64,000 nucleotides of DNA from Pogonophryne albipinna. Lineage: Eukaryota; Chordata; Actinopteri; Perciformes; Artedidraconidae. Positions 56,949-64,000 of the stretch are shown one piece after another. The stretch covers positions 33,359,196 through 33,423,195 of the forward strand of contig CM053252.1 of assembly GCA_028583405.1 (NCBI GenBank), read 5' to 3'. Position numbers and translations under genes: made by a program. The notes beneath the pieces were generated by a model. It did not search any database, was not told where the DNA came from, and saw only the letters and a list, made by a program, of their open reading frames with translations. Within the stretch, counting starts at the first letter, position 1; each line of letters opens with the position of its first letter.

Positions 56949-59048
56949 TATCATCCAATATGCAGAAATAACTTCAACAATGAGTACCAAAACCATGAGC
57001 GTGGAAGGAAGAGAGGAAAAAAGGCAGCAGACAACATTGACAGCCTGCAGGCCCGGAAAATGGCAGCACATGACAAGTCCTATTGTGTAGTAAAGGATTA
57101 CATTCTTAGGAATGTGGTTGAACACAAAGAAGTCGTCCAGCTAAGATCCATGTGCAACTTGTACAGGAAGACACTGGAAGGTGAAGGTTTTCCTAATCCT
57201 GAATACCGCAGTGAGAAATTGGCAAGACGTTTACAAGGAGACAAAGACATATCTCGTGAACTCACATTCTCAAAGGTACCACACCATGGTTGTCTTGAGT
57301 TGAACTTTATATACAGCTCAAGCATTACTGTAGATGAAGCAGTTAAATGTGCGTACAAACTTGGAACATCTGATCAACTACAAGAAGCAGCACTCACCCT
57401 CAATTCGGACATTAAAAAGGCATTCAAAGAGTCAAAGGAGCTACCATGGCCCCCAACTGCACAGGAGCTGGATGCTGTGAAAATGGATGAACTGCTCCCA
57501 GAGCATCTTGTACAATTTCAGAGCTCAGTGGTGACTAGGACACTTGATGAAGAAAAGTGTGAGAAGACGCAGAGGCTGGTCTATTCGATTACACAAGATG
57601 TGTGTCGAGCAGCAACTAACAGCAAGTGGAAACTCCCAAAGCACATCCTCCTGTGTGCCACACTTCGGCACCTCTATCGAAGCAAACAGGTGAGTGATCA
57701 GCTAACTTATTGCTTATGAGGTCCTACATTGTCATTGCTCAACTATGCTTCATACAGGTATTTGATATTGATAAAAAAAACATTTGTTTATCTTTACAGC
57801 TCACAACCATCCTTTCACGACTAGGACACTCAGAGACATATGACTTCAGTATGGAACTTGAGACAGCCATGGCGAAGGCTTTTGATGAGATGTCCACCAA
57901 CCTGACCCCTCAAATCATCACTGGCGAGGGAAACACTGTTTTTCACAGCGAGTGGGACAACCTGAACAGAATCACCACCAACTTTCATGGTTCAAATGTG
58001 GTAAACAGCGCCGGGGGAATCATGATTCAAGAAGTGAAGGAGAGCCATGTGAGCACCAAGAAAAGGACCCTTCCTCTCTATGACAGGTCATCCAAGATGA
58101 GAAGCCTTAAGATCACGCCTCCTGAGACGCTGCCAGAGCTGGCATTCAAAAGAGTTGGCCCCAAATTCCCCAAGAATGCCAACTTTACCCTCCTGCTGAG
58201 AACCAAGTGTCATATGATGCCTCAATGTTTCAGTACAACACCCACCTCCTCAGCAGATGGTTGAGCAGCCAGGGCAAGCAGCAAGTGCCTGGATTTGATG
58301 GTTTTATTTCAAGCACAGGGAAAGTGCCTCCTAGGAAATCTACCATCGACTTTTACACCCCCATCAACCAGCCCATTACAGACAACGCAGTAGTGTATGA
58401 GCTACTCAAGAGATCCGAGGCAGCAACTGAGGAGGTTGGACAGCCATACACCATCAACACGTTTGACCTGGGAGTCGTCATGAAAGCCTGTCCTATAGTA
58501 TGGAAGTACGAGGAGGAATTCAGTAAGCATGTGAACCTCATTGGCAAGTTCCACACAGCCATGAATTACATGGGCAGACTCACTGGGCGCAAGTGTCTTG
58601 GAGCTGGCTACGCCAAGATCCTCATAGAAGCTGGCCTCGCAAACAGTGGTTGCAGTCGTCATATGCCAAGGCTCTCTTCAGTCTGAAGGCGGTCACAGAG
58701 GCACTCGAACGGTTGCTGTTCAATGTTTTTCTAGAGGAGGAGAAACCAGACATCCCATATGAGATCCTCTTCAACCTCATCCACTCTTGCACTTCTGAGA
58801 GCCTCAACTCCACTCTGAAGGATCCCACACTGCTCAAGCTGATTGGTGACTACCTCCAATACCAAGACAAGGTACGTAGGGGCCACCTGGGCAAAACGGG
58901 CATGTTCTGGCTCTCCATGATGGATCATGCAAGGCTGGTCTTTATGATGGATTTTGCTGTGAAAACCAACAATTTCGAGCTGTTCCATCACTGCAACGGC
59001 GCCATGGCAGATCTCTTCTTTGCGTATGATGGCCACAACTACGACCAG
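56949..59048 (+). pseudogene. Central exons of the element gene
   Basis: Exon 56949-57689 (YHPICRNNFNNEYQNHERGR ... LLCATLRHLYRSKQ) ends at GTGAGT. Exon 57800-59048 follows a TATCTTTACAG acceptor and contains MELETAMAKAFDEM, DASMFQYNTHLLSRWLSSQG, TINTFDLGVVMKACPIVW, GKFHTAMNYMGRLTGRK and SYAKALFSLKAVTEALERLL. Two frameshifts (near 58185 and 58650) break it. It looks helical and has no named domain that I can assign. A CxxC/HxC-type finger is not evident here. Confidence 0.65.
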
Positions 59049-59147
59049 GTAATCTATGCACTCATTCCCTGAATACTCAATATAAAAATAAGTGGGAGCT
59101 TATTGTAGTTGTTGTAATAAACTTGAATTATCATTAATTTCCTACAG

Positions 59148-59886
59148 GTACCTTACCTGGTTTGAGGCCTTTCTCACAAACATCGACCTCTCCCATCCTG
59201 GTGCTCTTGATTATATCAAGCTTGGAGCTATAGCTGTTGCACGATCATTGATCCCAGGGGCTCTCGCAGCAGTGGACAAGACCATGGAGGAGACATTCAT
59301 GAGGTTTGCTAAGACTTCAGGTATGTCAGTTTGTGGACACAAACATAGTCACCTATATTTAATTTCCATGTTCATGTTGGTTGTGATGCTAAAATTCAGA
59401 CTTCTCCCTCTTTACATTGCAGGTGGTCTACTAGGTCTCTTCAACAACTGTGGCGCATACCAGAAATGGTGCCGCACAACCTCTGCCCGCGCTCAGCTCT
59501 ATGAGCTTACTCTTGAGATGTGTGGCATGATTGACGACCCTGAGATGCCGAAAGCAGGCAAGCACCGTGAGCTGGAGCCTGCCCAAATCAAAAAGTCTGA
59601 ATTAGCGGTGCAGAGCGTCATCTCTGCCATCAATGGCTTCACAAACCCCTGGAGAATCCCAGACAAAGGTCGACTGTACTCCCTCGCATCTGGAGCTCCC
59701 ATCGATCCAGAGGTTGAGGCTGACGTGCTGCGGGCCGAGGCTGCAGGCAGGGCTGCCAAGGAGCAGTTCATCCAAGAGCGCTTCATTTCCAAGAGGAAAG
59801 ACTTATTTGATCGCCTCAAGAAACTTACACTCAAGACAATGGATTACTGCAGCAAGAGGGTCAAACTTACATCTGCGCAGGGGAAG
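59148..59886 (+). pseudogene. Two short exons of the element gene
   Basis: 59148-59320 (YLTWFEAFLTNIDLSHPGAL ... EETFMRFAKTSG) and 59423-59886 (GLLGLFNNCGAYQKWCRTTS ... MDYCSKRVKLTSAQGK) have clear donors (GTATGT, GTGGAT) and acceptors (CCTACAG, CATTGCAG). The junction into 59148 leaves one extra base, so either a base was gained or the real donor differs. Charged and helical, with no known fold recognised. Confidence 0.6.
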
Positions 59887-60011
59887 GTGGATATTGATTT
59901 TACTTATACCATTTGCATATTTCATTACACAAAAACATTATTCAGAAAGGAATGAAACCGTAAAACTCTGTTGTATTTATGCCTTCCTCATTTCCTTATT
60001 GTCCATTCCAG

Positions 60012-61668
60012 CTCTTTGTGTACAAGGAGCAGAGCAACCTCGCCTTTCAGCTGCTTGTTAAGTCGCAGATTATGGAGATGCCCATCAACCTTGAGGAACT
60101 CATGCGGTATCCCCTCTCACCTGTTCCTCATGCCCTTGGCTCTCCGGATGGCTATTTTGCTAAAACCAACAAGGCCACTAGCCTTCACCATCTGCTGCAG
60201 GACAGGGACGAAGACGTACCTTACCCCAATGATGCCCTCTTCATACAGGATGGCAACGCTCTCTTTCACATGATGTCCAACCTCCCACCGACCTTCGGAG
60301 GGATTTGCATGCAGCTCCTGGACCAAATGGTTGCCAAGCACCATTTTGTGTTCTCTACAGATTGCTACCAGCCAGATTCCATCAAAGCCCAGGAGAGGCT
60401 CAGACGTGGCTCTTCTGAGAAGCGCATAATTGATGGTCCAAACACCCGGAGGCCCTATGACTTTAAGTCATTCCTTGGCAATGAGCTTAACAAGAAGCAG
60501 CTATGTGACCTGCTTCTCAGGGTCTGGGGGAGCAATGAGGCAGCATCCCTGATTGAGAAGAGCATGAAAGCAGTGGTGTGTGTTGACGGAAGATCTTATG
60601 ACCTAACATCAACAAATGGAAAAGTACGTTGACAGAAAAAGCGTGACACACACATACAATTGCAGACCATAATTGGGCTCTTAATACATACGACAAAAAC
60701 TGCATAACTTAAAATGTTAATTTGTTAAAATATGTAGTAGTATTCATTTACTTTGTTTGATTGTTACAGGTCCAGACTTCTGAGATCTATGAACTGCGAT
60801 CCAACCAGGAGGAGACAGACAGCCGGATTGTCCTGTACCTCCACCAGGCTGTCAAATGGGGGTACAAGTCCAGTGTGGTGAGGACACCTGACACAGACAT
60901 CCTGATGATCCTCCTCTACCATGCCAGCAGGATCAACCTCTCCATCTACCTTGACCACGGCTCTGGCAAACATCGCACACTGATAAATGTGACAGAACTC
61001 TCGGAATCACTGGACCCTGACTACTGTAGCACACTGCTGGGATTCTACGTCTTTACTGGGGAGGACTGTACCAGCGCTTTTAAAGGCAAAGGCAAGGTGA
61101 ATCCCCTGAAGAAGCTGGAGAAGACTCCTAAACTCCACAAAGCTTTCAGGCAGCTTGGTGCAGACTGGATGGTCACTGATGAGCTTCAAGAGGAGATGGA
61201 GAGCTTCACATGCATTATGTATGGCCAAGCACGGATGACATCAGTTGACACAGTACGGGTGAAAATGATGAGAAAGATGGTCGGCGCTGACAAAGTCCTG
61301 GACTCTAAGTCAAAAGTAGACCTGGAACGCCTGCCTCCCCCCAAGGTCTGTCTCATTCCACATGTCCAGCGCACAACTATAGAGTCGCCTTCTATAAGAG
61401 AGCAGACAAGGCAATAATCGAGAGCCCAAAACCACATGATCCAGGCATGGGCTGGGAGAAGACAGGAGAAGAGGAGGTGTTGGAACCGGTCTGGGCAATT
61501 GGACCCATCCTCCCTCCTTCTCTTGTTGAGGTACTGGCTCAGAGAGCAGAGTCAGAAGAGCACGCAGCTCTTGACAAGGTGACCGATTACGCCAACAATA
61601 ACTTGTCTGTGGGTGAAGTGGATGGAGAGTACGAGCATGAGGATGAAGAGCTGGATGGAAGAAATTGA
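60012..61668 (+). pseudogene. FEN1/XPG-like nuclease region of the element gene
   Basis: Two exons (60012-60623 and 60770-61668) show the acidic motifs of the FEN1/XPG family in order. They are ALFIQDGNALFHMM (60234-60275, like the N-terminal Asp strand), NQEETDSRIVLYLHQA with VVRTPDTDILMILL (60802-60917, like EAEA...A-L plus TEDxDxL), and LLGFYVFTGEDCTSAFKGKG (61036-61095, like the LxGxDY...GxGxK loop). Such enzymes cut branched DNA using two metal ions bound by these acids. After a frameshift near 61372 the text continues YRVAFYKRADKAIIESP, then VLEPVWAIGPILPPSLVEVL, to TGA at 61666 with an acidic tail. Motif matching is by eye; structure prediction would be decisive. Confidence 0.6.
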
Positions 61669-61867
61669 ATTAGAAGATCTCTTCAGTGACGATGAGGATG
61701 ATGAGTAGTTTAGGTCAGCAAGTTGGTAGTGACATGAAAAGGTAAATGTATTCATTGTTCAAGTTGTAATTATATCACACTTTACATAATCTTTCATGTT
61801 TGATTTTGGTGCAATAAAGAGTTAAAAATAAACCCAACAAGATTTTATTTAATAATTTCATTTCATT
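61669..61867 (+). terminator. 3' UTR and polyadenylation signal of the element gene
   Basis: GCAATAAAGAGTTAAAAATA places an AATAAA-type signal at about 61812-61817, roughly 150 bases after the TGA. It lies just before the right terminal repeat, as expected for the end of this transcript. Confidence 0.5.
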
Positions 61868-62614
61868 TAAAGGATTAGAGAAAAACTGATTGTGAACATA
61901 TATTCACCCTATGTGTTGAAAAGGTAGTTGGTCATACACACATGTTTGGTCATTTCTTGCTGTTTTTGTCCAGAAATACAGTCAAAATGTTGTCAAATGT
62001 CCACAATAACCATCCCATTGAATTCCTAGGATCAAAATTGTGTGGGAAAATTTATTAATTTCGCTCTGTAAGTTGTCTACTTCAAAAGTTATGCCTCTTC
62101 TACATTATATTTTCATTTTTCGATTTTTGGGTTAGGTGCTATAAAGGGTTAAAACTAGCCTTTGGGACATTATTTCAGCTTGGTACCCAATATAATCTTA
62201 AAATAAACATTTGGAGGATTGAAAAAAAACTGATTGTCAACAAATATTCACTCTATGCGTTTGAAAAATAAAAAAGTAGTTGGTCACACACATTTTTTGC
62301 ATTTTTTTGCTGTTTTTGTCCAGAAATACAGTCAAAATGTTGTCAAATGTCATAAATAACCATTCCATTGAATTCCTAGGGTCAGAATTGTATGGAAAAA
62401 TGTATTCATTTGTCTCTGTATGTTGTTTACTTCAAAGGTTATGCCTCTTGCTACATCAAATTGTAATGTTTCGGTTAGGTGCAATAAAGGGTTAAAAATT
62501 GAGCCTTTTGGACATTATTTCAGCTTGGCACCTGGCAGATTCTGAAAGTAGACACTTTAAGGATTAAGAAAAATCAGGTGGCATAAAAAATTCCGAGGGG
62601 TGCGCGTGGACCCC
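61868..62614 (-). repeat. Right terminal inverted repeat with two ~350-bp tandem units
   Basis: Units 61868-62213 and 62214-62566 share GCTGTTTTTGTCCAGAAATA, then CAGTCAAAATGTTGTC and GACATTATTTCAGCTTGG. The outer one is closer to the left terminus. The outermost 48 bases mirror 49926 onwards. Confidence 0.88.
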
Positions 62615-62638
62615 ATGCATGAATCAAATAGAGAACCG

Positions 62639-62842
62639 CAGTGACGCGTCATAAAACCCGGAAGTAAACTTCTTCCGGTTCCTTCGTGAAAACCCAATGC
62701 AAATTCTCCATAGGATTTTGGAAAATAGCTCGAAATAAGGTCTGTGGTTGACACACATTTAAGAGAGAGATCACGTTTTGTTCAGCCGGATAATCTGCAC
62801 ATGTCTACCCTACTTTTATAATTTTTGAATCATAAATCTAGC
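62639..62842 (-). mobile_element. MITE copy, one end missing
   Basis: Starts CAGTGACGCGTCATAAAAC and follows the 43981-44214 MITE in reverse orientation, through GAAATAAGGTCTGTGG and GTTTTGTTCAGCCGGATAAT, up to the region before its far end. It lies only 24 bp from the right end of the large element. Confidence 0.7.
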
Positions 62843-63195
62843 TGCCAAAAGCGAAATGCTAACGTTATGCTATAAACGAACTACAAGCCAGTACAGCAGC
62901 AGGGTCGCACGACTTCAACGTCACGCCAACTTAAGATCGTTTCAACTGACTTGCACTGAAACTGCACTTTGAACACTTTAAATATATTAACTTTTTAAAC
63001 TGTATACCACGTTTATCTAGGCCCTTTTTGTTTTGTTTTATGTATACATGTCACAATGTGGGAAACGATATTTCGATATTTCTGGATGTATAACACATGT
63101 AGAATTTTTGACAATAAAGCTGACTTTGACTTTCGCGTGCTTGCATATTTTAACAAAGCTTTTCATTTGAGCCACACTGAATTTCACTAGAAGTC
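62843..63195 (+). repeat. LINE-like tail at 63100-63135; remainder unassigned
   Basis: GACAATAAAGCTGACTTTGA then CTTTC is a common end of fish retroelements. Otherwise there is no gene. Confidence 0.4.
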
Positions 63196-63364
63196 ATGGC
63201 TGTGTCAATTACCAGTCTGATATCGTTTTACAAAGATGACAAGAAGAGTGTAGATAGAGGAGAGAACCACTACAAGTCAGGGCACGTACAATAGTGCAGC
63301 CTAGATGAAGGTGTGCTTTCCGGTGTTGTCAGGGCTAGCATGAGGGACAAGGTTTATAGTGTCG
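63196..63364 (+). pseudogene. Mutated copy of the SWIM/YqaJ-type first exon
   Basis: From the ATG at 63196: MAVSITSLISFYKDDKKSVD, then RGENHYKSGHVQ and a TAG stop, followed by frame-shifted remains of VRASMRDKVYSV. It ends at the donor TCG|GTGAGT. Colinear with 34071-34241. Dead. Confidence 0.6.
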
Positions 63365-63464
63365 GTGAGTAGTGATAGCAAGAGTACCGTTAACCTAGAG
63401 TTCATTTATTCACATTAATTCCCATCAACAAATCCATTTTATGTGTCACATGAAATCTTTATTA

Positions 63465-64000
63465 GGCAAGGCAAGTTTATTTATATAGCACTTTTCAACA
63501 CAAGGCAATTCAAAGTGCTTTACAAAAAACAAAAGACATTAAGAAAATGGCATTTAAAATCAGTCATTAAAAAGAAAAGCTAATCAAATAAACATTAAAA
63601 GAAAAAATACATGGATAAAAGTTACAGTGCAGTCTAAGATATGAATAGTTCAATTAAAAGCAGCGACAAAAAGAAAAGTCTTCAGCCTGGATTTAAAAGT
63701 AGTCAGAGTTGCAGCGGACCTGCAGGTTTCTGGGAGTTTGTTCCAGATATTTGGAGCATAATAACTGAATGCTGCTTTTCCATGTTTAGTTCTGACTCTG
63801 GGGACAGAAAGCTGACCAGTCCCTGAAGACCTGAGAGATCTGGATGGTTCATAATTTAGCAGGAGGTCAGAAATGTATTTTGGGCCTAAACCATTCAAAG
63901 CTTTATAAACCAGCAGCAGTATTTTGAAATCTATTCTTTGACACACAGGAAGCCAGTGTAAAGACTTCAGAACAGGAGTGATGTGATCCACTTTCTTAGT
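63465..64000 (-). mobile_element. L2-like LINE, 3' part, running off the window
   Basis: The minus-strand frame (stop 63650-63652) includes HITPVLKSLHWLPVCQRIDF, KILLLVYKALNGLGPKYI, AFSYYAPNIWNKLPETCR and FKSRLKTFLFVAAFN. It is homologous to the C terminus at 27136-27489 but of another subfamily. The 3' UTR carries TTGAATTGCCTTGTGTTGAA and TGCTATATAAATAAACTTGC, ending in CCTTGCC repeats at 63465. The frame is open to the window edge, so more of ORF2 may follow. Confidence 0.85.

Larger units (their letters stand above)
50830..61668 (+). pseudogene. Multi-exon gene of the large element, disrupted; FEN1/XPG-like C-terminal region
   Basis: Exons deduced from good GT/AG sites are 50804-51444 continuing at 56949-57689, then 57800-59048, 59148-59320, 59423-59886, 60012-60623 and 60770-61668. 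The original protein was probably around 1,500 residues. By recall the same protein type is found in many fish and cnidarian genomes as uncharacterised repeats. Damage: a frameshift at the G8 run 50952-50959, another near 51085-51110, TAA at 51379-51381, the gypsy insertion at 51445-56943, frameshifts near 58185, 58650 and 61372, and a one-base phase problem at the 59148 acceptor. The C-terminal third carries the nuclease signature. There is no DDE transposase triad that I can recognise. The copy is non-functional. Confidence 0.7.
49926..62614 (+). mobile_element. ~12.7-kb inverted-repeat element with a multi-exon nuclease-like gene
   Basis: The left end GGGGTCCACGCGCACCCCTC and the right end, as reverse complement, are identical over the first tens of bases, continuing GGAATTTTTTATGCCACCTG. 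They stay similar for roughly 400 bp (49926-50330 versus 62210-62614). Each end includes a ~350-bp unit that is tandemly repeated: one copy plus a short part on the left, two on the right (61868-62213, 62214-62566). All exons of one + strand gene lie inside. A Ty3/gypsy element (51445-56943) inserted later, so the element was originally about 7.2 kb. Flanking bases (...AAATA / ATGCA...) show no clear target duplication. The superfamily is not recognised. Confidence 0.75.

Noticed and set aside
56496..57125. N-terminal extension of gag through the 5' LTR and beyond
   Set aside because: The extension runs through the whole LTR and into sequence of the other element; the Gag start just inside the LTR is the sensible one.

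Overview
This window looks like a repeat-dense piece of a ray-finned fish genome, most likely a percomorph teleost. The grounds are a spliced vertebrate gene (TPST1), teleost-style hAT, Tc1/mariner, L2-like LINE, tRNA-SINE and chromodomain Ty3/gypsy elements, and GT...AG introns. I see no rRNA gene, functional tRNA gene, operon or CRISPR array. The only confident cellular gene is the large coding exon of TPST1 (tyrosylprotein sulfotransferase 1) on the minus strand at 11101-11957. Its remaining 3' exons are not recognised between 1 and 11100 and probably lie left of the window.

Layout. 1-1048: right end of a hAT-like element holding one unidentified exon-like segment. 1049-5000: SINE pieces, a decayed transposase fragment and a non-autonomous hAT with a perfect 8-bp target duplication (3803-4848). 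8619-9324: a hAT remnant with the start of a BED finger. 11101-12133: TPST1 exon. 12134-33840: mostly intergenic or intronic DNA with several MITE-like hAT elements (20755-21235, 24731-25251) and an L2-like LINE 3' end (27136-28091). 33841-38496: three or more inverted-repeat elements, one inside another (34327-35212 inside a fragment coding for a SWIM-type zinc-finger N terminus).

The 39.27-49.0 kb block is a very large inverted structure. Two arrays of a ~177-bp tandem repeat face each other in opposite orientation and are flanked by matching inverted single-copy sequence. The middle holds inverted copies of a LINE 3' end and a Tc1-like transposon (40618-44833) that has itself been opened by TTF/ZMYM-type hAT sequence. 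A perfect 29-bp-arm hairpin lies at 44677-44737.

The most interesting object is a ~12.7-kb inverted-repeat element at 49926-62614. Its termini share several hundred bases, including a ~350-bp unit that is tandemly repeated. It carries a multi-exon gene (about 50830-61668, + strand) whose C-terminal half shows the order of acidic motifs typical of FEN1/XPG-type 5' nucleases. I interpret it as a large DNA transposon, or a related selfish element, with a nuclease-type protein. This copy is dead: it has several frameshifts, a premature stop, and a young, nearly intact Ty3/gypsy chromovirus-type retrotransposon (51445-56943, minus strand) inserted into its second exon with a 5-bp duplication. The window ends in a SWIM-fragment copy (63196-63364) and another L2-like LINE C terminus (63465-64000).
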